48,402 nt of DNA from Alphaproteobacteria bacterium (GTDB lineage: Bacteria > Pseudomonadota > Alphaproteobacteria > Rickettsiales > JABCZZ01). This document shows, one piece after another, positions 9,434 through 18,029 of this stretch. The notes beneath the pieces are model-generated. The model did no database searches. It had not been told where the DNA came from and was given only the letters and a program-made list of their open reading frames with translations. The translations under genes and the position numbers were made by a program. Location: the NCBI GenBank assembly GCA_013288335.1, contig JABDCC010000012.1:1-48402 (forward strand), given 5' to 3'. Within the stretch, counting starts at the first letter, position 1, and the number at the start of each line of letters is the position of its first letter.

Positions 9434-10168
9434 ATGACTATCTCAGCAATATCTCCACTTGAAGTACGCAATTTAAGCAAGAGCTATGGAAGTAACCGGG
9501 TGCTCAATGATATTTCATTGTCACTTATTCCAGGAGAATTGTTCGGCCTTATTGGATTAAACGGGGTGGGTAAAACGACTTTAATCAAAAATATATTGGA
9601 TTTAACCCGCCCTGATAAAGGGGAAGTAAGTCTCTTTGGTGAATCTTGCACCCATGCAGCATCGAGACGTAATATATCCTATTTACCAGAAAAGTTTCAG
9701 CCTTCACGTTATTTGCGTGGCAATGAATATCTTTCTTTAGCGCTATCTTATTTTGGTAAGTCTTTTAATGCTGAAGCCGCAAAAGAAGTAGCGGCTGCTG
9801 TTGATCTTGACCCCAAGGCACTTGAAAATAAAGTAGGATCTTATTCCAAAGGCATGGGACAGAAACTCGGTCTTATAGGAGCTTTTCTGGTCGATGCGCC
9901 TTTTCTTATTCTTGATGAGCCAATGAGCGGCCTTGACCCCAGAGCACGTATAATGCTGAAGGAAAAACTCCTTGCTTGTAAAAGAGAAAAGAAGACGATT
10001 TTCTTCAGTTCCCATATTCTCTCAGATATCGATGAGATATGTGATCGTATAGGTATTATAAGCGATGCGAAGCTTATTTTCCTTGGATCACCGCAGGAAT
10101 TCAAGCAGATACATAAGGGCGAAACCTTGGAGAAGTCGTTTCTGCACGCTATTAACATTGCAGCATAA
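9434..10168 (+). CDS. ABC transporter ATP-binding protein
   Basis: A 244-residue ABC ATPase with all core motifs: Walker A GLNGVGKTT (about 40-48), signature SYSKGMGQKLG (about 137-147), Walker B FLILDEP with the D-loop MSGLDPR, and the H-loop FFSSHIL. The type matches ATPases of ABC-2 exporters. No permease gene is adjacent, so its membrane partner must be elsewhere or the protein acts otherwise. A ribosome site (AAGG) lies 8-11 bases before ATG 9434. It follows the pilus-like genes by 47 bp on the same strand, so read-through from that operon is possible. Confidence 0.88.
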   Translation: MTISAISPLEVRNLSKSYGSNRVLNDISLSLIPGELFGLIGLNGVGKTTLIKNILDLTRPDKGEVSLFGESCTHAASRRNISYLPEKFQPSRYLRGNEYLSLALSYFGKSFNAEAAKEVAAAVDLDPKALENKVGSYSKGMGQKLGLIGAFLVDAPFLILDEPMSGLDPRARIMLKEKLLACKREKKTIFFSSHILSDIDEICDRIGIISDAKLIFLGSPQEFKQIHKGETLEKSFLHAINIAA

Positions 10169-10301
10169 GAATAGTATTAGAAACTTGCTTAAAAACTCGC
10201 ATTCCTCCTTGTTCTTTTGCACAAATTACTCTAATAAAACTAAGATGTACCAATGTGCTCGGCCAATTTTTGAGCACTTAATAACTCGGAGATAATTTTT
10301 T

Positions 10302-11648
10302 ATGCGTCGTTTTTTGCCCATTTCCATCGCGGCTATATTTCTTTTAAGCGTTGTCGGTATTTCGGCCGCTGAGAAGGATGATATTTATGATATGCTCAAT
10401 TTGTTTGGGGATGTCTTCCAGCGCGTGCGCACCGATTACGTAGAAGAAGTCAAAGATTCAGATCTTATCGAAGCTGCGCTCAATGGCATGCTTGCATCAC
10501 TTGATCCGCATTCGGCTTACTTAAATGAAAAGAATTTCAAAGAAATGCAGGTGCAGACCAAAGGTGAATTTGGTGGACTTGGCATTGAAGTAACCATGGA
10601 AGGCGGGCTTATAAAGGTTGTCTCTCCGATTGACGATACTCCTGCTTTCAAGGCTGGCATTCATGCTGGCGATTATATAAGCGCCATAAACGACGAGCAG
10701 GTTATGGGCATAACTTTATCAGATGCCGTGGACAAAATGCGCGGCGCGCCGGATACAAAAATAAAACTTACTGTTTTACGTGAAGGTGAAACGGAACCTC
10801 TGGATTTTAATATCGTGCGCGCGATTATTCGTATTAAGTCGGTGCGTTCACGTGCTGAGGGCGATATTGTTTATTTACGCATTACCCAGTTTAATGAAAA
10901 TACCATTGATAAACTAAAAGAAGAATGGGAAAAGCAAAAGAAGGCAATCCCCCATATTCAAGGTATTGTTCTGGATTTACGCAATAATCCGGGTGGTCTG
11001 CTTGATCAGGCAGTGGATGTATCTGATGCGTTCCTTGATGATGGCGAAATTGTTTCTACCCGTGGCCGCGATCCGGAAAACACCCGACGTTATATGGCGC
11101 ATGGTGACCCCATAGCCAAAGGTATTCCAATGGTGGTTCTCATCAATAATGGTTCTGCCTCCGCTTCTGAAATTGTTGCGGGTGCGTTGCAAGATCATAA
11201 ACGTGCGGTCATTATGGGCATAAAATCCTTCGGTAAAGGATCGGTTCAGACTATTATACCGCTGCCAGGTCATGGGGCAATTAAGCTTACAACTGCGCGT
11301 TATTACACACCGTCAGGCCATTCCATCCAGGCAAAGGGAATTACGCCCGATATCGTTGTAGAGCAGGCAAAGATTGAACCTATTAAGAAAACAGCTATTC
11401 AGCGTCTGGAAGCCAGTCTTCCACGCAGATTGCTCAGGGAAGATGAGCAGAAGGCTGCTGCCAAAAAAGAAAATGGCGATGAGAGCAGTGATAAAGAAGA
11501 AAGCACTGATAATACAAAGAAACGTCCTAAATCCGATGAGATTACCGATCGCACTTTAGAGGGTAATATATCGGAAAGTGAGGATTTCCAGTTATCGCGT
11601 GCGATTGACTTGCTGCGATCATTATCGGTTTATAAGACGCTTAACTAA
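10302..11648 (+). CDS. S41 family carboxyl-terminal processing protease (CtpA/Prc type)
   Basis: A 448-residue periplasmic serine protease. A signal peptide (about 1-22) is followed by an N-terminal helical part, a PDZ domain (about 85-170, with GGLGIEV and AGDYISAI) and the S41 catalytic core. The Ser-Lys dyad motifs are NNGSASASE (about 282-290) and SFGKGSV (Lys about 312). The C-terminal 80 residues are highly charged and probably disordered. These proteases trim C-termini of envelope proteins and control peptidoglycan hydrolases. In many alphaproteobacteria, as here, ctpA is next to the divergent polysaccharide deacetylase and rppH genes, which supports the call. Confidence 0.93.
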   Translation: MRRFLPISIAAIFLLSVVGISAAEKDDIYDMLNLFGDVFQRVRTDYVEEVKDSDLIEAALNGMLASLDPHSAYLNEKNFKEMQVQTKGEFGGLGIEVTMEGGLIKVVSPIDDTPAFKAGIHAGDYISAINDEQVMGITLSDAVDKMRGAPDTKIKLTVLREGETEPLDFNIVRAIIRIKSVRSRAEGDIVYLRITQFNENTIDKLKEEWEKQKKAIPHIQGIVLDLRNNPGGLLDQAVDVSDAFLDDGEIVSTRGRDPENTRRYMAHGDPIAKGIPMVVLINNGSASASEIVAGALQDHKRAVIMGIKSFGKGSVQTIIPLPGHGAIKLTTARYYTPSGHSIQAKGITPDIVVEQAKIEPIKKTAIQRLEASLPRRLLREDEQKAAAKKENGDESSDKEESTDNTKKRPKSDEITDRTLEGNISESEDFQLSRAIDLLRSLSVYKTLN

Positions 11649-11697
11649 ACACTGTTATAATGTGTGGGGCTGTGGGCAATGGGAATGTTAGAACAAT

Positions 11698-12807
11698 ATG
11701 ATACCTAACACTCTGAAAAAACTTGTTCCGGCGAAGCACAGGCTGGTGTTCTGGCTATGGGCAGGGTTGGCGTACGGCCTTGCCGTCATAGTCTTGCTGC
11801 TTATCATAAAATTACTACTCTCCGGCAAAGAACTGACCGAACAAGCCATTCAGTTTGGTCAGCGTGCCACTGTTTATGTGGAAAGTAATGTGGTAGAAGG
11901 CAATGTCAGAAAAAACAGTGTAAGCAAAATTATAGACGCAAAACCGACGGTTGGCATGAATGACTCTGTTATACCGAGTCCTTTAGCTAATGCTAATGCC
12001 TCTGTGGAATCTTCGGATTCTTCACTTGTTGAGAAATCTGACAAAGGAATGTTACCGATTATTTCCGCTAACGGTGTACAGCCCTGGAAATATTATGCAC
12101 GCGCTTATAATCCAACCAATCCTAATGCAAAACGTCCGATGGTAGCGATAATATTTACCAATCTGGGTTTGAGCCGACCGCTTACCACGGAAGTGCTGAA
12201 ACTACCGCGTGATTTCACATTGAGTTTTTCGCCGTACGCAAGTGATATAACTAGGTGGGCAACACGCGCGCATGAAATCGGATTTGAATCATTCATTGAT
12301 CTTCCCATGCAGGATTCGGCATATCCTGTATCGGATCCGGGACCTTTTGGATTGCTGGAGAATTTGAACCCCAATGAGAATGGCATAAGGCTGCATCAGG
12401 TATTGGGCCAGTTTACTGGTTATGTAGGGACACTTGCTCCGGTTGATGAAAAATTAACCGCAGATCTGGATGTATTGCGCCCCGAGCTCACCGAGCTTGC
12501 CTCGCGCGGAGTATTGTTTCTATATGTTAAAACCCCGCAAAATGCAGCGCTTGCCGATTTTGCAAAATCCCATTCGTTGTATGTGCTTGGAATTGATAAA
12601 GTAATAGATGCGGAAATTACCCGCGGTGCCATCGACACACAATTGCAGAGTCTTGTGGATCTGGCAAAAACGCAAGGTTATGCAATTGGTGTTGCACATT
12701 CTTATCCCCCTACGCTTGAGGCGCTCGCTGCCTGGGACGAAACATTAAATGCGCAAGGGGTGGATCTGGTGCCGGTGTCGGCGATAGGAAAACGAGTATT
12801 CCCATGA
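11698..12807 (+). CDS. Divergent polysaccharide deacetylase family protein
   Basis: A 369-residue protein with an N-terminal membrane anchor (about 20-42), a low-complexity linker to about residue 125, and a C-terminal domain of the divergent polysaccharide deacetylase family (DUF610/YibQ-like). Family signatures are MVAIIFTNLGLS near 150, LSFSPYA, the LPMQ motif (FIDLPMQDSAYPVSDPG) and a closing segment with VAHSYPPTLEAL. The fold is that of carbohydrate deacetylases. The biological substrate is not settled for the family. It overlaps rppH by 4 bp (ATGA), so the two are translationally coupled. Confidence 0.88.
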   Translation: MIPNTLKKLVPAKHRLVFWLWAGLAYGLAVIVLLLIIKLLLSGKELTEQAIQFGQRATVYVESNVVEGNVRKNSVSKIIDAKPTVGMNDSVIPSPLANANASVESSDSSLVEKSDKGMLPIISANGVQPWKYYARAYNPTNPNAKRPMVAIIFTNLGLSRPLTTEVLKLPRDFTLSFSPYASDITRWATRAHEIGFESFIDLPMQDSAYPVSDPGPFGLLENLNPNENGIRLHQVLGQFTGYVGTLAPVDEKLTADLDVLRPELTELASRGVLFLYVKTPQNAALADFAKSHSLYVLGIDKVIDAEITRGAIDTQLQSLVDLAKTQGYAIGVAHSYPPTLEALAAWDETLNAQGVDLVPVSAIGKRVFP

Positions 12808-13277
12808 CACACGCCTACTCTTTGCTGCCCTATCGCAAGGGCGTAGGTATTATGCTTTTAAATAGCGCGAGGAAAGTGTTTGTTGCCAAACGCATCGATA
12901 TGACTTCGGAAGCATGGCAGATGCCGCAGGGTGGAATTGATAAAGGTGAGGACGCTAAAGTAGCGGCCTTACGCGAACTACTGGAAGAAACTGGCACGAA
13001 TAAAGCGACTATCATTGCAGAAAGTAATGGCTGGTATAATTACGACCTGCCGGACGAATTAGTACCCATAATATGGAACGGGAAATATCGCGGTCAGCAG
13101 CAGAAATGGTTCCTGATGAACTTTATCGGCAAGGATAACGATATCAACATCAAAACAAAAGACCCTGAATTTTCCGAGTGGAAATGGATAGAGCCCAGAC
13201 ATTTGCCGGATATTATTGTTCCATTTAAGCGTAAATTATATCAGGCAATTGTAGAAGAGTTTGAGAAATATATTTAG
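12804..13277 (+). CDS. rppH: RNA pyrophosphohydrolase
   Basis: A 157-residue Nudix hydrolase that removes pyrophosphate from the 5' end of triphosphorylated RNA, opening it to RNase attack. The start YRKGVGIML, the Nudix box beginning GGIDKGEDAKVAALRELLEE (about 41-63) and a C-terminal WKWIEPRHLPDIIVPFKR segment are typical of RppH/NudH rather than other Nudix enzymes. The length matches. The ATGA junction with the deacetylase gene and the upstream ctpA gene are commonly seen in alphaproteobacteria. Its stop is only 4 bp inside the end of the convergent FTR1 gene. Confidence 0.92.
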   Translation: MTHAYSLLPYRKGVGIMLLNSARKVFVAKRIDMTSEAWQMPQGGIDKGEDAKVAALRELLEETGTNKATIIAESNGWYNYDLPDELVPIIWNGKYRGQQQKWFLMNFIGKDNDINIKTKDPEFSEWKWIEPRHLPDIIVPFKRKLYQAIVEEFEKYI

Positions 13278-14821
13278 AAGTGAGATTCGTATTCGACCAG
13301 CACGCGTGCGGCACTTGAGGCCGAGGCTTTACTGATTCCCTCTAAATAGGCCACCTGATAATTAAATTTTCCAAACAGCTTTCCCCATATTGCTGGGCCG
13401 ATATACTGTTGCTCGTCATTCCACAGGTGAAGTTGTGCGCCCTGGCCGAAGTCACTCTGAAGCTCAATTCCTGGCTGGAAATATTCATTATAGCGATAGC
13501 GGTTATTCCATAGCAAAACATAATCTGGCCCACCGGAGGAGTTCACCCCTACTGCCTGATCAAAACCAACGTTCATGGTGCTGGTGAATTTATTTACGTC
13601 TTTTTGCAAGAGTAATTTGATTTCCAGCGCATCTGCATCGCCGCTATGAATAGCGTGATCATAAGCAACCAAGATACCGGAATCCAGCCAGTTCTCACCT
13701 TGCTCAAAAAACTGATAGCGGCCTTCTCCCTCAATGTGATCGAGCTTAAGCGTTTCACCGGGAGCCTTTTCAAACCCTGCACTCATTTCGACCATCAAGC
13801 GGGGAGTTGCACCATATTCAATGACAAATTCCGATCCCATATCGTTATTTTTTGTTTGGTCGCTATCAAACGTACGGCTGCCGCTAAATTCAACGGAGAG
13901 TTCTTTATATTCAGCATTCGGAGAATAAATTTCATCGAGTGCCAGCGCCTCTGTAGGCTTGCCTGTAATCATAACGCATGTTGTGAGAGCTATGGCAGCT
14001 ATTGCTGCGAGTGTATGTTTTTTGTTTCTCTCAATAATGGCAGTGATAGAGATCAGCGCAAACAAAGTGCCTAAGTAAAAGGTGAGTTGTATTTGGGTCG
14101 GCTTTGCAGTGTAGCCGATTAAACTATGTAGTGATTTACCAACAATGGAATCTTCATTGAGTAACCAAGACGTGTTCCATAACTGGCTGGAGAAATCGGA
14201 GAAATATCCGGCAGCGGAAAGGTAGCCAGCGCCCTGTGCGGCGAGTCCTGCCACCAGTAGCATCAAAAGCCAGCCGGTGAATTTCAGCATGTATTTAGCC
14301 GACATTTTAATCAAGCCGAGATAGAGCATAACTCCAACGATGGTACCAAGCACAACACCAATGATACTGCCAAATATAATGGAGGTAGCATTTTGACCGG
14401 AAAGTGCCATGCCATAAATAAAAAGTACAATTTCCGAACCTTCGCGCAATATCGCAAGCCCTATGATGACCGAGAGCGATATGCCGGGGAGCTTGCCGTC
14501 AACCACTTCTTTTCCGACACTGTGAAAATGCATCACCATTTTGCGCCCGTGTGTGCGCAGCCAAACCGCTGTCCAGCCGATAACGGCGCTTGCGGTAAAA
14601 AGAATCATAGCGTTGAAAAATTCCTGCCCCATGCCGGAAGCGGCATTTGAAATTGCACCGGCAAACAGGGCAACTATTCCTGCTCCGAATAATCCTGCGC
14701 CAAAGCCGCCCACGATCCATTTCATTCTGGCAGGTAAGCCCTTAGTGGCGGCAAGCACTACGCCCAGTATCATGGCGATTTCTAAAACTTCACGGAAAAT
14801 AATGATGGCGGTGGAGAGCAT
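13274..14821 (-). CDS. FTR1 family iron permease with extra barrel-like C-terminal domain
   Basis: A 515-residue protein. Residues 1 to about 265 are a typical seven-helix FTR1/EfeU iron permease with both Glu motifs, REVLE (10-14) and REGSE (126-130). Ordinary members stop near residue 280. Here the frame continues: NKK, a hydrophobic stretch and ALA at about 291-293 look like an internal signal peptide. About 220 residues follow that are beta-rich with alternating polar and aromatic residues and a terminal Phe (VEYESHF), as in outer-membrane barrels. The gene lies 12 bp after the cupredoxin gene and shares its Fur-controlled promoter. The permease call is firm. The C-terminal part could be a true fusion or a sequencing artefact joining two genes. 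Confidence 0.85.
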   Translation of the reverse strand: MLSTAIIIFREVLEIAMILGVVLAATKGLPARMKWIVGGFGAGLFGAGIVALFAGAISNAASGMGQEFFNAMILFTASAVIGWTAVWLRTHGRKMVMHFHSVGKEVVDGKLPGISLSVIIGLAILREGSEIVLFIYGMALSGQNATSIIFGSIIGVVLGTIVGVMLYLGLIKMSAKYMLKFTGWLLMLLVAGLAAQGAGYLSAAGYFSDFSSQLWNTSWLLNEDSIVGKSLHSLIGYTAKPTQIQLTFYLGTLFALISITAIIERNKKHTLAAIAAIALTTCVMITGKPTEALALDEIYSPNAEYKELSVEFSGSRTFDSDQTKNNDMGSEFVIEYGATPRLMVEMSAGFEKAPGETLKLDHIEGEGRYQFFEQGENWLDSGILVAYDHAIHSGDADALEIKLLLQKDVNKFTSTMNVGFDQAVGVNSSGGPDYVLLWNNRYRYNEYFQPGIELQSDFGQGAQLHLWNDEQQYIGPAIWGKLFGKFNYQVAYLEGISKASASSAARVLVEYESHF

Positions 14822-14833
14822 GCGTCGTTCTTT

Positions 14834-15160
14834 CTATTTTGCAATGATGGTGCCGGTAGTTTCACGATGGAAATCATTAAAGTAGGTGTATTTGCCAGCA
14901 TCGACTGGCCCCACAAACACGATGATTTCGCTGCCTGCTTCCACGATTTTTTCGCGGTTTAAGTCTGAGCTTTCAAATTCGGCAACAGATGCGCCCGCAT
15001 TTTTTACCGTGAGTTTAACTTTTTGCCCTGCAGGGATAGTAAGTTCAGCGGGAGAGAATTGATCATCTTTCAGGGTGATGACGTAATCGTCTGCCTGGGC
15101 AGCAGAAGCAGCTAAAAAAGTGGCGGCGAACACTGCGCCTAATACATATTTTATCTTCAT
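14834..15160 (-). CDS. Periplasmic cupredoxin-domain protein of an iron uptake operon
   Basis: A 108-residue exported protein. A signal peptide ends at AAQA (about residue 23). A small cupredoxin-like domain follows (FSPAELTIPAGQKVKLTVKN, then YTYFNDFHRE near the end). These EfeO/P19-type cupredoxin proteins partner FTR1 permeases in iron uptake, probably by presenting or oxidising ferrous iron in the periplasm. The usual metal-binding set is only partly visible: one His near the C-terminus and no obvious Cys, so metal chemistry should not be assumed. It is the first gene of the operon, and the Fur-like sites lie just upstream. Confidence 0.85.
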   Translation of the reverse strand: MKIKYVLGAVFAATFLAASAAQADDYVITLKDDQFSPAELTIPAGQKVKLTVKNAGASVAEFESSDLNREKIVEAGSEIIVFVGPVDAGKYTYFNDFHRETTGTIIAK

Positions 15161-15175
15161 TGCCGATTCCTAATT

Positions 15176-15215
15176 AAGAATGATTATCATTTACACGCAA
15201 CTAATAATCATTCTT
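15176..15215 (-). promoter_or_regulatory. Fur-box-like inverted repeat upstream of the iron operon
   Basis: A perfect 12-bp inverted repeat, AAGAATGATTAT at 15176-15187 and ATAATCATTCTT at 15204-15215, lies 16 bp upstream of the cupredoxin start. Each arm holds the GATTATCATT/AATAATCATT core of the Fur consensus (GATAATGATAATCATTATC). A further TTAATGATAAGTG lies at about 15240-15252. Iron-dependent repression of the cupredoxin-FTR1 operon is the direct prediction. Confidence 0.75.
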
Positions 15216-15269
15216 AACAACATTGCAAGCGAAATTTTCTTAATGATAAGTGACAATATAAAAAGAGAG

Positions 15270-15313
15270 GAAAAAATACATTTTCCGCTGGCCTAAAAAG
15301 GCGCAGCGGAAAA
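15270..15313 (-). terminator. Rho-independent terminator of rpsU
   Basis: A 10-bp stem, 15281-15290 against 15304-15313, is extended by GCC/GGC around a TAAAAA loop. On the minus strand it is followed by a U-run (complement of 15271-15276). It lies 46 bp past the rpsU stop and separates rpsU from the iron operon promoter. Confidence 0.8.
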
Positions 15314-15358
15314 GGACGAAATAAAAATAAGATTATTTCAGCTGACGGACTAAATTAA

Positions 15359-15562
15359 TTAGTCGTTTTTGTCAGCAGTTTTGCGGGCGAGTTTACGGGT
15401 ACGGCGAACAGCCTCAGCTGCACGGCGAACGCGTTCCTCAGATGGTTTTTCGAAATGGCGACGCATTTTCATTTCACGGAAAATACCTTCACGTTGCATC
15501 TTTTTCTTTAAGGCTCTTAAGGCCTGATCAACATTATTATCACGAACAACAACTTCCACCAC
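15359..15562 (-). CDS. rpsU: 30S ribosomal protein S21
   Basis: A 67-residue basic protein with the S21 core [21 protein letters not shown] and [15 protein letters not shown]21 sits on the 30S subunit near the anti-Shine-Dalgarno region and helps initiation. The start is GTG at 15562, with a strong AAAGGAGGT ribosome site 7 bases before it. A second GTG follows directly and could also be used. It is a single gene with its own terminator. Confidence 0.95.
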   Translation of the reverse strand: MVEVVVRDNNVDQALRALKKKMQREGIFREMKMRRHFEKPSEERVRRAAEAVRRTRKLARKTADKND

Positions 15563-15631
15563 GCAATTACCTCCTTTTCGGTTTAGTAGGGCGTGGATAA
15601 TACGTGAAATTGCCGTATTGTCGAGGGGTAA

Positions 15632-17401
15632 TTAGAACGCTACATTCATCACTGGTTTGCCACCCGCCGTAATCGATTGTAATAGCGAGGTAGTTCCAGG
15701 CAGTACCTTAGCAAAGAAGAAGCGTGCGGTAGCCAGTTTTGCATCGTAGAATTCCGGCTCGGAATCATGACTTTTCAATGCGATAGCGGCTTGTTTTGCC
15801 CAAATCCATGCAAAAACTACCAGCGAAAACATGCGTAAATACTCGGTGGCACCCGCTGCTGCGTCATCCGGGTTTTTAAGCCCGGCAGTTGCCATGAATA
15901 TGGAAGCCTGCTGCAAATACCCCACATGTTTGGCAAGTGGTTTAATAAATTCAGCCATGGCCGGGTTATCTTTATGCTCGGTAATAAACGCATCTACCGG
16001 ATGAAAGAAGGAACGCAAATAACGTCCGCTGCCGAAGGAGAGTTTGCGGAAGGTTAAATCAAGCGCCTGAATGCCGTTAGTGCCTTCATAAATTTCGGCG
16101 ATGCGCGCATCACGCACATATTGCTCGACGCCATAATCTTTGATGAAGCCGTAGCCACCATACACCTGAACTGCAAGGTTAGCGACCGCCGAGCCCATAT
16201 CGGTTAAGTAGGCTTTTACAATAGGCGTCATCAACTGAACAAAATCGTCAGCATCTTGCTTTACTTGCGGGTCAGTGTGGCGATGCGACAAATCAACATT
16301 AAACGCGGTCAACATCGCAAGTGCACGCGCACCTTCTGTAAACGCCCGCATGGTAAGAATCATCCGGCGCACGTCGGGGTGAGAGATGATAGGATCGGCT
16401 TGTTTGTCCGGGAATTTTGCCCCGGTAAGCGCACGTGACTGCAAGCGCTCTTTGGCATAATTCAGTGCGTTCTGGTAAGCAACTTCCGCAAGCCCCAAAC
16501 CTTGCACGCCGACATAAATACGCGCGGCATTCATCATGGTGAACATCGCTTTCATGCCCTTGTTCGGCTCACCGATTAAATAGCCAATCGCATTGTCGTA
16601 ATGCATCACGCAAGTAGGCGAGGCGGTAAGCCCCATTTTATGTTCAATGCCTTCACAGCGTAAGCTGTTACGCTCGCCGAGTGAGCCACCTTCTTTCACA
16701 TGAAACTTAGGCGCAAGGAACAGGCTGATGCCTTTGGTACCTTTGGGCGCACCGGGTAAACGCGCAAGTATCAGATGCAGAATATTTTCGGTTAAATCAT
16801 GCTCGCCCGAGGAGATAAAAATCTTACCACCGGAGATTTTATAGCTACCATCGCCCACAGTTTCAGCTTTGGTGCGCACAAGCCCAAGATCAGTTCCGGC
16901 TTGTGGTTCAGTTAAGCACATCACGCCTGACCATTCACCGCTTACGAGTTTCGGCATGAAGCGTTTCTGGATCTCTTCTGAGCCGTGCAAGAACAGCGCA
17001 TTATACGCGCCGTGAGAAAGTCCCGGAGTAAGTCCGAATGAAAGATTTGCCGAGCAGGCCATTTCCATAATCGGAAGATTCAGACATTCCGGCAAGCCTT
17101 GTCCGCCAAAAGCCGGATCGCAGGTAAATGAAGGCCAGCCGCCTTCGCAATATGCCTTATAGGCTTCTTTAAATCCTGTTGGTGTGGTAACAGTGCCATC
17201 AGAATATTTTAAACCCTCTTTGTCACCCACCTGATTGATGGGAAACAAAACATCTTCACATAAACTCGCGGCGGCCTCGAGTACTGGATCGGCCATTTCC
17301 ATGGCGTCGGAAAATCCGGCGACATCTTTGTTTGCGGCAAGAGGCAGAAACTCACGTAAGACAAACTGGAAATCACGTATCGGTGCTTTATATACGGGCA
17401 T
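15632..17401 (-). CDS. Acyl-CoA dehydrogenase
   Basis: A 589-residue FAD-dependent acyl-CoA dehydrogenase of the long type with an extra C-terminal domain, catalysing the first step of fatty acid beta-oxidation. It begins with the characteristic MPVYKAPIRDFQFVLREF. It carries MCLTEPQAGTDLG and KIFISSGEHDL (flavin and substrate-binding strands) and, near residue 420, the YEGTNGIQALDL motif with the presumed catalytic Glu. It is separated from the FadB-like gene of the same pathway by a toxin-antitoxin pair, all on the minus strand. A short-chain, medium-chain or long-chain preference cannot be read from the sequence. Confidence 0.92.
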   Translation of the reverse strand: MPVYKAPIRDFQFVLREFLPLAANKDVAGFSDAMEMADPVLEAAASLCEDVLFPINQVGDKEGLKYSDGTVTTPTGFKEAYKAYCEGGWPSFTCDPAFGGQGLPECLNLPIMEMACSANLSFGLTPGLSHGAYNALFLHGSEEIQKRFMPKLVSGEWSGVMCLTEPQAGTDLGLVRTKAETVGDGSYKISGGKIFISSGEHDLTENILHLILARLPGAPKGTKGISLFLAPKFHVKEGGSLGERNSLRCEGIEHKMGLTASPTCVMHYDNAIGYLIGEPNKGMKAMFTMMNAARIYVGVQGLGLAEVAYQNALNYAKERLQSRALTGAKFPDKQADPIISHPDVRRMILTMRAFTEGARALAMLTAFNVDLSHRHTDPQVKQDADDFVQLMTPIVKAYLTDMGSAVANLAVQVYGGYGFIKDYGVEQYVRDARIAEIYEGTNGIQALDLTFRKLSFGSGRYLRSFFHPVDAFITEHKDNPAMAEFIKPLAKHVGYLQQASIFMATAGLKNPDDAAAGATEYLRMFSLVVFAWIWAKQAAIALKSHDSEPEFYDAKLATARFFFAKVLPGTTSLLQSITAGGKPVMNVAF

Positions 17402-17404
17402 AGT

Positions 17405-17731
17405 TTATTCCTTCGTTTTTATTATATTTTTAAGTTTTTGTCCTAAATCCGGGATATTGTCTTTCGCTACTTTCCATAATGCATTGGAATCAACACCAAA
17501 ATATTCATGTACTATAATATGTCTCATGTTAACGATTTGTCGCCATGGTATATAAGCATGTTCGGCTTTAAGCTCTTCGGAAAGATGGTTGGATGCTTCA
17601 CCAATGATCTCTATCAAACGTGTAATCGCTAATTCCGTTTTACGATCACGATTTTTCTCTGATACGTATAAAGCAATTTCATCTATTGCCTCGATAATAT
17701 GCATGATCCGGGTTTTATCTTTGATATTCAT
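17405..17731 (-). CDS. HepT-like HEPN-domain toxin (DUF86)
   Basis: A 108-residue all-helical HEPN protein of the HepT/DUF86 family. The catalytic RX4HXY motif is present as RHIIVHEY at about residues 70-77, preceded by the family-typical RLIEIIGEASNHLSEEL. HepT proteins are RNase-type toxins held in check by the partner MntA nucleotidyltransferase. The start overlaps the mntA-like stop by 4 bp (ATGA), the standard arrangement. The stop is only 3 bp before the acyl-CoA dehydrogenase start, so the pair is embedded in the fatty acid operon. Confidence 0.85.
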   Translation of the reverse strand: MNIKDKTRIMHIIEAIDEIALYVSEKNRDRKTELAITRLIEIIGEASNHLSEELKAEHAYIPWRQIVNMRHIIVHEYFGVDSNALWKVAKDNIPDLGQKLKNIIKTKE

Positions 17732-18015
17732 AAAGGCTTGGCCTCTGCAAAAATATGATTTGCATAAGAAGGAATGGTTGCCTCAGAAACAATATCCACT
17801 TTTCTTCCTAGTAAATCACTCATTTCTCCCCACATTCCGGCAACATCCATAAGAGACGTCTCGGGTCTAAGGTGTACTAACAAATCAAGATCGCTATCTT
17901 CGGTTTCATTACCTCGTGCAATTGAGCCAAATACTCGTACATTTTCTGCACCGTATTTTTCTGCAATGGCTAGAATCTGTGTGCGGTATTTTTGACGAAT
18001 TGTATCAATATTCAT
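17728..18015 (-). CDS. MntA-like minimal nucleotidyltransferase antitoxin
   Basis: A 95-residue minimal nucleotidyltransferase with the GSX10DXD active-site motif (GSIARGNETEDSDLDLLV, about 31-48). In MntA-HepT modules this enzyme AMPylates the toxin tyrosine of the HXY motif and thereby silences it. The catalytic residues look intact, so the pair is probably active. The gene starts at ATG 18015, right after the FadB-like gene ends at 18030, and is coupled to the toxin gene by an ATGA overlap. Confidence 0.85.
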   Translation of the reverse strand: MNIDTIRQKYRTQILAIAEKYGAENVRVFGSIARGNETEDSDLDLLVHLRPETSLMDVAGMWGEMSDLLGRKVDIVSEATIPSYANHIFAEAKPL

Positions 18016-18029
18016 AAGCTAATTCCCCA

